Of a stretch of 61,515 nt of DNA, positions 53,592 through 61,193 are shown in pieces; the first letter of the stretch is position 1, and every line of letters begins with the position of its first letter. Location of the stretch: NCBI GenBank assembly GCA_017469945.1, contig JAFUFI010000033.1, positions 1 to 61,515 of the forward strand, given 5' to 3'. The notes below the pieces were generated by a model. That model was not told the DNA's origin. It saw only the letters and a program-made list of their open reading frames with translations, and ran no database searches. Position numbers and translations under genes: made by a program. The DNA comes from Lachnospiraceae bacterium (GTDB lineage: Bacteria > Bacillota > Clostridia > Lachnospirales > Lachnospiraceae).

Positions 53592-54854
53592 CTACTTTTC
53601 CTCACAAACCTGGAAAATATAAAATTTTAAATAATAGCTCTCATCAGAAGCCCAAAGGATCGGATGATCGGGTCCCTGAGTTCTGAATTCTATCTGGCGA
53701 AGCCTCTTATGAACCGCCTTGGCAGCCTGTCCTATAACCTCGGTAAAGAGTTCCTGGGTCATAAAGTGGGAGCAGGAGCAGGTTGCGAAATACCCTCCGT
53801 CTTTTACAAGCTTCAGTCCCTTCATATTAATCTCGCGGTAGCCCTTTATGGCATTCTTTGTAGCTTCTCTCGACTTGGTAAAGGCCGGTGGATCGAGGAC
53901 CAGAATATCGTATTGCTCTCCTTCGTCGTACAGTTTAGGGAGCTCATCAAGAACATTTGCCGCGCGAAACTTTACTCTGTCCGAGAGTCCGTTTATCTCG
54001 GCATTTTTCGTAGCTTGCGATACCGCAAACTCCGATATATCCAGTCCCGTTACATCAGCCGCTCCGGCAAGTCCCATATTAAGAGCAAAAGTTCCCATAT
54101 GGGTAAAACAGTCAAGCACTTTAATATTTCTTTCGGGATTTCTCTTTGTACCAAGCGCGCCACTTCCCCCAACGAGGCCGGCAACAATTTGCTGCATGGC
54201 AAGGCGGTTGTACTTTTGATCCAAGAAAAATCCGGTCTTTTGACCATTTACAACATCGACTGTGTATTTGATGCCATTTTCTGATATCTCAACGTCAGTA
54301 TCAAATTCATCGCCGATAAAGCCTTTGTGTGGTTCAAGGCCTTCCTTCTTTCTGACAGGCGCGTCGGAACGCTCATATACGCCCCGGATCTTTATACCGT
54401 CTTGTAAAAGGATATCTTTAAGTAAAGATACTATTTTTTCTTTAAATCTGTCCATTCCGAGAGCAAGACACTCTACAACAAGAACGTCAGCGTATTTGTC
54501 AACAACAAGTCCCGAGAGCCAGTCAGCTTCGCCAAATATTACTCTGCAGCAATTAAGGTCGCCCTCGTGCATTACGGTTTTACGGTATTCCCAAGCATTC
54601 TTAACACGCATCCTGAGGAAATCTTCAGTAATCTCCTGCTCCGGATTACGGGTCAGCATACGGATCCTTATCTTGGAATTTTGATTGATAAATCCGCGCC
54701 CCATCTTATATCCGTCAAAATCATGGATCTCTACAACATCTCCGTTTTTGAAATGTCCCATGATGGTATCTATTTCATTGTCATATATCCAGGCGCCGCC
54801 TGCTTTGATTGTGCGTCCCTCGCCTTTTTTCAGCGTAACTATCGATTCGCTCAT
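53592..54854 (-). CDS. Class I rRNA large-subunit methyltransferase, RlmI-like
   Basis: This is predicted to methylate a cytosine in 23S rRNA. The 420 residues have an N-terminal PUA RNA-binding domain (about 1-80), a middle domain with 'QKTGFFLDQKYNR', and a SAM-binding core with 'VLDCFTHMGTFALNMGLAG' (motif I), 'VTGLDIS', and the catalytic region 'LDPPAFTKSR'. All are typical of the RlmI/RlmK group. It stands alone between the GGDEF gene and the DUF896 gene on the minus strand. The exact target base is not visible. Confidence 0.92.
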   Translation of the reverse strand: MSESIVTLKKGEGRTIKAGGAWIYDNEIDTIMGHFKNGDVVEIHDFDGYKMGRGFINQNSKIRIRMLTRNPEQEITEDFLRMRVKNAWEYRKTVMHEGDLNCCRVIFGEADWLSGLVVDKYADVLVVECLALGMDRFKEKIVSLLKDILLQDGIKIRGVYERSDAPVRKKEGLEPHKGFIGDEFDTDVEISENGIKYTVDVVNGQKTGFFLDQKYNRLAMQQIVAGLVGGSGALGTKRNPERNIKVLDCFTHMGTFALNMGLAGAADVTGLDISEFAVSQATKNAEINGLSDRVKFRAANVLDELPKLYDEGEQYDILVLDPPAFTKSREATKNAIKGYREINMKGLKLVKDGGYFATCSCSHFMTQELFTEVIGQAAKAVHKRLRQIEFRTQGPDHPILWASDESYYLKFYIFQVCEEK

Positions 54855-54899
54855 TATTATCCTCTTATTCCTAACAAACTTCCCTCCCGCTCGTACTGT

Positions 54900-55106
54900 T
54901 TATTTCTTTTTCTTAAGAGGCTGCAGAGAGCCGTCCGGGTTCTTGACCTTGATTGAGCCAAGCTGGGCTGCGAGATTACCCTTTACACTGTCAATATATT
55001 CCCTTCGAAGGACCGCCTGCTCAGCCTTTTCCTCTTCGGTAAGTCCCTCGGCTTTTTGCTTATGCGCAAGTTCATTGATTCGCGCAATTCTTTCGTCCAT
55101 GTTCAT
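54900..55106 (-). CDS. DUF896 family protein (YnzC-like)
   Basis: A 68-residue cytoplasmic protein of the DUF896 family: helical hairpin with 'INELAHKQKAEGLTEEEKAEQAVLRREYI' spread over residues 10-38 and a basic tail. The Bacillus member YnzC is a small two-helix protein of unknown role. The ATG follows AGAGGA with a seven-base gap. It lies 45 bases before the rRNA methyltransferase gene. Confidence 0.9.
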   Translation of the reverse strand: MNMDERIARINELAHKQKAEGLTEEEKAEQAVLRREYIDSVKGNLAAQLGSIKVKNPDGSLQPLKKKK

Positions 55107-55215
55107 ATACGATTCCTCTATTCCGATATATTGTATATCGGCAATTTTCTTTTCTTAATTTCTCTGTACATTAAAATACTATTTTATTATATCTGACAAA
55201 GTCGTCTCTTTCAAT

Positions 55216-55273
55216 AAATCCGCGCAAAAGAGCCAAATATAATGCTATTATACTTGACTTTTCGCGCGGATTT
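55216..55273. repeat. Imperfect palindrome containing a tRNA promoter
   Basis: Arms 55216-55225 and 55264-55273 are perfect 10-base complements, and the inner bases pair further with a one-base bulge. The whole promoter -35 region of the tRNA-Pro unit lies inside. Confidence 0.55.
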
Positions 55274-55282
55274 CTATATCAT
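55254..55282 (+). promoter_or_regulatory. Promoter of the tRNA-Pro unit
   Basis: TTGACT, a 17-base spacer and TATCAT lie 12 bases before the truncated tRNA copy at 55294. No separate promoter is evident directly before the intact tRNA. Confidence 0.6.
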
Positions 55283-55293
55283 TTAGTAGTTGG

Positions 55294-55335
<42 letters not shown>

Positions 55336-55375
55336 TGCGCCTGAGACGCATTTTAGAATTTCATAGAGTTGTTAG

Positions 55376-55449
55376 CGGGGCGTGGCTCAGCTTGGTAGAG
55401 CGCTGCCTTCGGGAGGCAGAGGTCGCGTGTTCGAATCACGTCGCCCCGA
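55376..55449 (+). tRNA. tRNA-Pro (anticodon CGG)
   Basis: The 74-base sequence folds into a full cloverleaf. Acceptor arms CGGGGCG and CGCCCCG pair perfectly, the anticodon stem CTGCC/GGCAG holds TTCGGGA with anticodon CGG, and the T-arm contains TTCGAAT. The discriminator is A. CCA is not encoded. A tyrosine integrase gene begins 107 bases after its 3' end, pointing to use as an attachment site. Confidence 0.96.
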
Positions 55450-55555
55450 TTTTTTCATCACGTGTTCTAACTTTTTTCTAACTTTTTCCGATTAATTACT
55501 CATTTATTATATCACATCATGGAATATTATCTGTGAATCTTGTTATGTTTTGTTG

Positions 55556-56761
55556 TCATTCTTCTTTATATTTCTTAAGTGGAATGATTTCCTTCATTTT
55601 ATCCAAAATCTCTCTTTTGGCTTCTTTCTCCTTAACCTGGGCATAAATCCTCAGTGTCGTATCAAGATCCTTGTGGCCCACCCACTTTTGAATGCTCTTA
55701 ATATCCATACCCTGATGTACCAGGATAGAAACGCATGAAGTCCTCAGTCCGTGAAAAGTAATATCCTGCGGCAGCTCCGGCATATTATCTATCAGCTTGC
55801 GAAATGCTTTTGATGGATAATCCGGATAGTATAAGGATCCATCCGCATGTTTAAAAATATAGTCATTGTCATGATAAGCGTTACCAAAAAGTTCTTTGTT
55901 GGCAAGTTCTCTTGCTTTTAACTGTTTAAACATTTCAATCTGTTCATCCGTAAGCGGATATTTTCTTGTACTGGATTCTGTCTTTGTCGCATTCAATCGA
56001 TTGATTGTCGTTCCTCTTGTAACAGTATGGTTAATGATCATAGTTTTATTTATGAAATCTATTGCAGACCATCTTAAACCAAGAATCTCTTCCCGCCTTA
56101 ATCCGAAGAAAAGAGTAACATAGAATAACTCGTATAGTTCGTGATCTTTTATCTTGCTTAGGAAGAGTTGAGCTTCCTCGTAAGAGAAGAATTCCTCGCT
56201 GGCATTTCTTTCCTTAGAATTCTCGGCGGCGAGTTTCTTATTGATGACCATATTTTTGACTGGATTACGGATGATAATACCTTCTGAAACAGCCTCCTCC
56301 ATTATGCCCCTCAAAAGAACCTTTGTATCCTTAACCGTTCTCTTCTGAACATGTTGCACTTCAAACATGCTGTCAAGAAAGCCTTCCACGATCACCTCAT
56401 CCACTTCCCTGACCTTAACTGTCCCAAAGTACTCTGTAATTCTTTTAGCCCTATAATAGTAAGCAGAATATGTAGTATCCGAAACCTCTCTCTTTTTCTT
56501 GTTTAAAAACTGTTCCGTGAAATCTGCAACGGAAATGTTTCTGTCCACCGCAAGAGCTTCCTTATTTCCGACGAATCTTTTCCTCATTTCAGAAGCCTTT
56601 TTAACATTTTCCGGTGTATCGGAAAGTCCCGTTGTTATCCACCTTTTCTCGGATCTCTTGCGTCCGTTTATGACAGTATTCCGTGATACTACTATGTATA
56701 ACCAACCGCTCTTTCCTTGTACCCCAGTCGTCCTCTTCCCATCTTTTTTAGGTCTCGCCAT
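55556..56761 (-). CDS. Tyrosine site-specific integrase
   Basis: A phage/ICE-type integrase of 401 residues. It has an N-terminal SAM-like core-binding domain (about 60-160) and a catalytic domain with the Arg in 'GLRREEILGLRW', the 'HGLRTS' box (His-x-x-Arg), 'GHKDLDTTLRIYAQVK' with the His and the nucleophilic Tyr, and a basic Lys-rich start. All catalytic residues are present. It lies 107 bases beyond the 3' end of tRNA-Pro, transcribed toward it, the usual layout when a tRNA gene is the attachment site. It follows the excisionase-like gene by six bases and is driven by a consensus promoter at 57044-57072. Confidence 0.95.
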   Translation of the reverse strand: MARPKKDGKRTTGVQGKSGWLYIVVSRNTVINGRKRSEKRWITTGLSDTPENVKKASEMRKRFVGNKEALAVDRNISVADFTEQFLNKKKREVSDTTYSAYYYRAKRITEYFGTVKVREVDEVIVEGFLDSMFEVQHVQKRTVKDTKVLLRGIMEEAVSEGIIIRNPVKNMVINKKLAAENSKERNASEEFFSYEEAQLFLSKIKDHELYELFYVTLFFGLRREEILGLRWSAIDFINKTMIINHTVTRGTTINRLNATKTESSTRKYPLTDEQIEMFKQLKARELANKELFGNAYHDNDYIFKHADGSLYYPDYPSKAFRKLIDNMPELPQDITFHGLRTSCVSILVHQGMDIKSIQKWVGHKDLDTTLRIYAQVKEKEAKREILDKMKEIIPLKKYKEE

Positions 56762-56767
56762 GGCAAT

Positions 56768-56977
56768 CTACTTCTCCTCTCTGATGTCCATGTCCGGGTA
56801 AATAAACTGCAGCAGATAAAGCTTGGGAATACGGTATTTCCCACCTATCCGCATTGAGCGGATCTTTCCTTCGGCAAGGTAGTTGTAGACCGTATTCCTG
56901 CCAATCTGAAGGATCTTCTGAACATCCTCCGGAAGCAGAATATCATTGTAACCATCCAGAATATTCGCTATCTCCAT
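56768..56977 (-). CDS. Excisionase-like helix-turn-helix protein
   Basis: A 69-residue MerR/Xis-type winged-helix protein: 'LPEDVQKILQIGRNTVYNYL' (about 16-35) and 'IRSMRIGGKYRIPKLYL' are the helix-turn-helix and wing. Such proteins direct integrase toward excision. It sits six bases before the integrase gene, on the same transcript, starting with GAGGAGG before the ATG. A role in excision is inferred from position and fold. Confidence 0.85.
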   Translation of the reverse strand: MEIANILDGYNDILLPEDVQKILQIGRNTVYNYLAEGKIRSMRIGGKYRIPKLYLLQFIYPDMDIREEK

Positions 56978-57015
56978 ATCGTTCCTCCTCTTTTTAATCC
57001 GTATTATTGCCTGTT

Positions 57016-57031
57016 AGGAACTTTTGTTCCT
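57016..57031. promoter_or_regulatory. Operator 1 (perfect palindrome)
   Basis: AGGAACTTTTGTTCCT is a perfect 16-base palindrome about +7 to +22 from the predicted start of the integrase transcript. It shares its arms with two more sites at 57049 and 57092. Confidence 0.75.
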
Positions 57032-57043
57032 GTTCTGTTTTTG

Positions 57044-57072
57044 ATTATAGGAACATTTATTCCTATTGTCAA
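57044..57072 (-). promoter_or_regulatory. Consensus promoter of the excisionase-integrase genes
   Basis: On the minus strand, TTGACA, a 17-base spacer and TATAAT match the consensus exactly. Operator 2 lies in the spacer between the two hexamers. Confidence 0.9.
57049..57064. promoter_or_regulatory. Operator 2, inside the promoter spacer
   Basis: AGGAACATTTATTCCT is a near-perfect palindrome (one mismatch) almost wholly between the -35 and -10 of the integrase promoter. A bound protein would block RNA polymerase. Confidence 0.75.
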
Positions 57073-57091
57073 GTATTCCGGAGTATTTTTT

Positions 57092-57106
57092 AGGAACTTT
57101 TGTTCC
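57092..57106. promoter_or_regulatory. Operator 3, over the -35 region of the regulator gene
   Basis: AGGAACTTTTGTTCC repeats operator 1 except for the last base. It overlaps the expected -35 position of the regulator promoter. Confidence 0.7.
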
Positions 57107-57121
57107 GCACGATATGTTTTA

Positions 57122-57130
57122 TGCTATAAT
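57122..57130 (+). promoter_or_regulatory. Extended -10 of the XRE regulator gene
   Basis: TGCTATAAT is a perfect extended -10, 45 bases before the regulator start. The -35 region falls in operator 3, so the regulator may limit its own expression. Confidence 0.65.
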
Positions 57131-57174
57131 GATGCTACACGATACCAGATGATACTTTATTTGAGGTAATTTGA

Positions 57175-57840
57175 ATGACCGTCGGTGAAACAATAAAAGA
57201 AATCAGACACGCATACGGGATCACACAGAAGCAACTGGCTGCTGCTACCGGTATTGATGATGCTACCATAAGAAAATACGAAGCCGGAAAACTCTATCCC
57301 AAATACAAAACTCTTGAAAAAATAGCAAAAGGACTTGGAGTTGAAGTAGAAGTTCTTACCGAAGGAGATTTAAATACGCCAAAGGCTATGCAAAAGCTCT
57401 TCAGTGTTTTCAAGGCATACTCGGGCGAATTAAAACTCGGATCCGAGATAAAGCAAGAAGTCACCGATGGTTGTTTGGACGAAGGTACAGTTTTTATATC
57501 CTTTGGCTCACTTCAGGCATTAATGTATTCTTGGTATATGAGATTTAAGGAATATAAACACATCCTGGAAAAGGCAGAAGCAATTGAATCTGAAGAATAT
57601 AGACAGATGTATATAGAAGAGGCTGAAAAACAATTCAACCTCTGGATGTTCAGATATCCTGAATCAGATAATGATAAATCTTTGTTAAAGGTTCTTGAGA
57701 TCATGGATGAAGCAAGCAATTTTATGGGTACACACCCTCTCAATGATCCCGAGCACCCTGTTACCGAAAAACAGAAAGAAGAGTATTCAAACGAATTACG
57801 CCGAATATATGCAAAACTAAATGATGTAAGGCTGTTCTAG
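57175..57840 (+). CDS. XRE-family transcription regulator of the integrated element
   Basis: Residues 3-60 form a Cro/CI-type helix-turn-helix ('EIRHAYGITQKQLAAATGID', 'TIRKYEAGKLYPKYKTLEKIA'). The remaining 160 residues are helical and charged, with no recognised catalytic or peptidase motif, so it is not a LexA/CI-type self-cleaving repressor or an ImmA partner. It is divergent from the excisionase-integrase genes, and three palindromic operators lie in the intergenic region. It is the likely repressor of excision. Ligand or trigger unknown. Confidence 0.88.
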   Translation: MTVGETIKEIRHAYGITQKQLAAATGIDDATIRKYEAGKLYPKYKTLEKIAKGLGVEVEVLTEGDLNTPKAMQKLFSVFKAYSGELKLGSEIKQEVTDGCLDEGTVFISFGSLQALMYSWYMRFKEYKHILEKAEAIESEEYRQMYIEEAEKQFNLWMFRYPESDNDKSLLKVLEIMDEASNFMGTHPLNDPEHPVTEKQKEEYSNELRRIYAKLNDVRLF

Positions 57841-57911
57841 GGAATATAGCTCATCTAGTCACGATCCAGAGTATATAGCTGTTATTTTTCTTGCTTCAAT
57901 CTATTACTCCT

Positions 57912-57940
57912 AAAAATAGGGCTGCAAAAATGCAGCCCTA
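57912..57940 (-). terminator. Terminator of the sortase gene
   Basis: On the minus strand the perfect stem 57917-57926/57931-57940 is followed by TATTTTTA. It lies about 150 bases after the sortase stop codon and just after the convergent regulator gene. Confidence 0.75.
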
Positions 57941-58093
57941 AATCGTTTCCACTTATCGATAGGATTCACCGCTTTAATCGTTCCCACTCACAGCAGGGTT
58001 CTCTGCTGATTAATATATACGTTCTTTTAGTGTAGAAGTCAATAGTAAAATGGCTAATTGGCATCACTTAAACGGCGTTTTTATATGATTTCA

Positions 58094-59008
58094 TCACTTC
58101 CACTCATGCTCATCTATCCGCACAGCACTTACTATAAATCTCACATCTGAGTCGTAGGAGCATGTAGATAGTGTAACGATATGTGTTCCATCCTCAACGT
58201 CTATATCTGCATCCACATAGCTTCCTTGGCATATAGTATTCTCAACAAAATCCTTAAAGTCATCATCCACATACTTCCATGTGGTATAGATTCCACCGGT
58301 AAGAGTCCCGACATCCTTATAAGCAAATATTTCATAGCGATAAGCACCGGTCTCTGTAATAAGCTGAAAATATCTGTGATTTTCAAAATAGTCCTCTTCT
58401 GTCTTATACAGGTTAAGTTTTCCAAACATGGAACCATTTCGCATATTATGACCGTAGATTAAAGTATGTGCATCGTCTAATTCAGGACTGTTATTTTCAT
58501 CAATAAAAATCGATCCTGCTGTCTCCTCTTCCTTCAGATAATTTCTCCGCAGATAATAATCATCACCGGAATAAAGAAGCGGATAACTGATACTTTCCTC
58601 ATCTTCAAAATAAATCCATCCCACAATATCCTCGTTCTGCTCCTTTAAGCCCACCAAATCCACGTCTATGTCATGATACCAGGCATTAGGGTCATCTTCA
58701 GGCTCAGTCTCCAAATCACCATCTGTCTTTTTGACCAACTCCGACTCATCCGGCATACTTGCAGTATCTCCTGACTCTGATGTATATTCTTCCTGCAACA
58801 CCTGTATTTCCTGTTCTTGTCTTTTCTCAGCACTTTGGATTCTAATTATCTTCACAATACTTATCACAGCAGCAATTGTAAGAACCACGCACACTAAAAC
58901 AATTCCAGCTTCCCTTTTCTTATACGTAACCATATCCATCAGCTTATGGGAAATCCGAACTATCTGTTCTATTTTGTTTTTAAACGATTCATATCTATCT
59001 TTTTTCAT
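58094..59008 (-). CDS. srtB: Class B sortase
   Basis: A membrane transpeptidase that joins surface proteins to peptidoglycan or pilin. The 304-residue protein has a cytoplasmic start, a helix near 36-58, a linker of about 50 acidic residues, and a sortase B domain with catalytic His187 in 'YGHNM', Cys283 in 'LSTC' and Arg290 in 'DVRFIV'. All are present. I prefer the ATG at 59008 because an earlier in-frame ATG (59032) lies inside a 13-base stem. Neither has a strong ribosome site. It directly follows the surface-protein gene and probably anchors that protein. Confidence 0.9.
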   Translation of the reverse strand: MKKDRYESFKNKIEQIVRISHKLMDMVTYKKREAGIVLVCVVLTIAAVISIVKIIRIQSAEKRQEQEIQVLQEEYTSESGDTASMPDESELVKKTDGDLETEPEDDPNAWYHDIDVDLVGLKEQNEDIVGWIYFEDEESISYPLLYSGDDYYLRRNYLKEEETAGSIFIDENNSPELDDAHTLIYGHNMRNGSMFGKLNLYKTEEDYFENHRYFQLITETGAYRYEIFAYKDVGTLTGGIYTTWKYVDDDFKDFVENTICQGSYVDADIDVEDGTHIVTLSTCSYDSDVRFIVSAVRIDEHEWK

Positions 59009-59022
59009 GCCGCCTATATAGC

Positions 59023-59055
59023 AAATGGCCATGCCGTTTCAAGGCACAGCCATTT
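59023..59055 (-). repeat. Stem-loop between the surface-protein and sortase genes
   Basis: Thirteen-base arms (59023-59035 and 59043-59055) pair with two G-T wobbles and enclose a seven-base loop. No T-run follows. It buries the earlier in-frame ATG of the sortase, so it may tune sortase translation or mark mRNA processing. Confidence 0.55.
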
Positions 59056-59080
59056 GGGTGATTACCATCATTTTTTTGTT

Positions 59081-60817
59081 TTAGTCATTTACTTTTTTCT
59101 TCTTTAAATAACCAAGAAATCCAAGTCCGCCAAGAGAAGCTATAAGAAGCAGATACCATACTCTGACATCATTTGGGTCTCCGGTCTTTGGTGCCCTGGA
59201 CTGTGTGCTATTGCTACTGTTGGATGACCCACTGTCTGAAGAAGAACTGCTGTCTGAAGAAGAACTGCTGTCTGAAGTTGTACCGCTATCACTTGATGAA
59301 GGCGGATCTTTGTATGCTAAAGCATATGTTGAAAACTGATCTGTTTCAAATGTGAATACATGTGTTTTTTCATCGTAAATGCCTGTGATAGCTGTAGCCA
59401 CGCCATCATGTACACGGATGATTTCAAAGTTCCTTCCACTCTTCCACAAGCTTTCAGGTATAACGATACTTACCTTTACATTTCCGTTTGTCTCGGTCAC
59501 TTTTGTTGCATCGTTACTTCCAACTTTCTTGAACAGGTTAATATCAAGGTAAAGCCCAACTGTATAATCACCGGAAGTATTCTGAATTAAGGTCGTATCT
59601 GTCTGTGGTACAGAAGCACTCATATCCTGAATATCAAGCCACACATTTACACCCTGAGCCACTTCTGCATCTGCAAGGGATAAAAGGGTAGTCAGGTTAC
59701 TATTGTTTTCAATCTTTGTTCCAAAAGGATTGCTTTCTGCTGTTGCCGATGCAGTACCGGTTATATCATTTACAGCGCCTGTGCTGATAGCAACATCATC
59801 ATATGGAACCTTTGCACTTGTATCTGTGTTTGTATTCGTATTATCAGAAGAACCTCCAGATGAATCTGCCTCATAGGTATAAGTAAAGGTTGTGTCTGCA
59901 CTTATTGTTGCAGTTGAAGGGTCAGTATCCCATGAACCTCCTGTATAGCCTAAATCTGCCTTCATTCCAGCCGGTACACTTGTTGGATTACCTCCACTTG
60001 CTACGGTCTCTGTTTTATCTGCGGTGCTGCCATCTGACCATGTTCCGTTGACCACCTTGTAGGTCACGTTGTAGGTATTCGAAATCACCGTTACACCACA
60101 GCTCGCGGTCACATCGTTATTCGATCTGCTAGTAGCGGTGACAGTCGCACCACCTAACGAGATGCCCTTGGCATAGATGGGCTGTCCAGCCGCAACGCCA
60201 GTAGTCGTTCCAAGCGCTACAGTGCAGCTACTATCAGCATACAGCTTCAAGGCATCAGAGTTGCTGCTCCACGTCACATACTTATCTGTGGCGTCGTTAG
60301 GTTCGACAGTAGCCGTAAAGGAGACCGTATCTCCTACAGTCAATGTAGTAGTCGTTTTGTTGAGAGATACACCTGTAACATCGACAGTGGTTGGGGTAAC
60401 ATATCTATAAACCTCGATCGATGTGACGCCATCCATATCCCAGTTTGTATCTTCTGTGCAGCAACCATCACTAAAATGTATCTCAAATGGTGCCTCGGTA
60501 TCCGTGATAGGTTGCTTGTTATTTTGGCGGAATACGCATTTGTTAATAGTGTATCCTTCTTCCGCTGTAACAGACAGGGAACCTACATCAAAAAAAAGCC
60601 ATCCATACGTAGAATCGTAATGCGTAACGTTTGTAGCTGTAACACTAACTACTCCACTGGTAGTTTCACTGTACGTAGAGCTACCTCCGAAGGTGAGGGT
60701 GGTTAGCAGTTCCTCGGTATTATCCGCATACGCTGTCAAGCTCATCCCCGGCATCAATCCCAACGCCAATACAAGGCTGAGTATAATGCCAAATAATTGT
60801 TTCATCTTATTTTTCAT
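59081..60817 (-). CDS. Sortase-anchored surface protein with Big2-like domain
   Basis: A secreted protein of 578 residues. It has a signal peptide (about 1-31, ending 'AYA'), an N-terminal unknown region to about 140, a bacterial Ig-like (Big2) domain at about 145-245 ('VTGVSLNKTTTTLTVGDTV'), an InlB-repeat-like segment to about 320, a Ser/Gly/Asn linker, a second folded region (about 335-500), a Ser-Asp repeat stretch, and the sorting signal 'PKTGD' (543-547) followed by a hydrophobic helix and 'KKKK'. Such proteins usually serve in adhesion. The ligand is unknown. It lies immediately before the class B sortase gene and has a long leader with repeats and hairpin. Confidence 0.9.
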   Translation of the reverse strand: MKNKMKQLFGIILSLVLALGLMPGMSLTAYADNTEELLTTLTFGGSSTYSETTSGVVSVTATNVTHYDSTYGWLFFDVGSLSVTAEEGYTINKCVFRQNNKQPITDTEAPFEIHFSDGCCTEDTNWDMDGVTSIEVYRYVTPTTVDVTGVSLNKTTTTLTVGDTVSFTATVEPNDATDKYVTWSSNSDALKLYADSSCTVALGTTTGVAAGQPIYAKGISLGGATVTATSRSNNDVTASCGVTVISNTYNVTYKVVNGTWSDGSTADKTETVASGGNPTSVPAGMKADLGYTGGSWDTDPSTATISADTTFTYTYEADSSGGSSDNTNTNTDTSAKVPYDDVAISTGAVNDITGTASATAESNPFGTKIENNSNLTTLLSLADAEVAQGVNVWLDIQDMSASVPQTDTTLIQNTSGDYTVGLYLDINLFKKVGSNDATKVTETNGNVKVSIVIPESLWKSGRNFEIIRVHDGVATAITGIYDEKTHVFTFETDQFSTYALAYKDPPSSSDSGTTSDSSSSSDSSSSSDSGSSNSSNSTQSRAPKTGDPNDVRVWYLLLIASLGGLGFLGYLKKKKVND

Positions 60818-60884
60818 AAGCTTTTCACTCCTTTGTTTTTCATTTACAGCTGTTATGGTCGCCGTATCACCTTTGAAAACACAT

Positions 60885-60934
60885 AAAAACCGTCGAACTT
60901 AACAGGGCATATCTGCCCATCAAGTTCGACGGTT
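60885..60934 (-). terminator. Nested hairpin with T-run in the surface-protein leader
   Basis: On the minus strand, 13-base outer arms (60888-60900 and 60922-60934) enclose a second stem GGGCA/TGCCC, and TTTTTA follows. It looks like an intrinsic terminator about 70 bases before the start codon, within the leader transcribed from 61025. An attenuator is the likely reading. No known riboswitch class is recognised. The 376 gene-free bases 60818-61193 hold this, the repeat and the promoter. Confidence 0.75.
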
Positions 60935-60984
60935 ATCCATCATTGTATATAATTTTATCCAAAAAAAAGCCGTAACTAGCCCAT

Positions 60985-61019
60985 GCTCTGCTCTGATCTG
61001 CTCTGCTCTGCTCTGCTCT
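60985..61019. repeat. Pentanucleotide tandem repeat (GCTCT)7
   Basis: Seven GCTCT units, one of them GATCT, run without a gap (AGAGC on the minus strand). They start at the predicted transcription start of the surface-protein gene, so the copy number would change the 5' end of its mRNA. Such repeats are prone to slippage. Confidence 0.85.
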
Positions 61020-61024
61020 GCAAG

Positions 61025-61052
61025 ATTGTAACATTCTTTGCATGGCTGTCAA
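61025..61052 (-). promoter_or_regulatory. Promoter of the surface-protein gene
   Basis: On the minus strand, TTGACA, a 16-base spacer and TACAAT with an upstream TG (extended -10) lie about 210 bases before the start codon. The leader carries the repeat at 60985 and the hairpin at 60885. Confidence 0.75.
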
Positions 61053-61193
61053 CTCCCTTCGTTACCTTAACAAAATTTATATCGGCTGTTTTTCAGTAAT
61101 TATTTATAGTATTCGCTCCTAAAACAGTAAATATACTTATATATTATACCACCGAAATGCCGTTCTGATATGTATTTTTTTAAAAAACGAAGC

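Noticed and set aside
60885..60934. Known riboswitch upstream of the surface protein
   Set aside because: The nested hairpin does not match the conserved cores of c-di-GMP, cobalamin or other classes I could recall. I treat it as a terminator-like element.
60985..61019. Possible CRISPR-like repeat
   Set aside because: The repeats are five bases with no spacers, so this is a simple tandem repeat.
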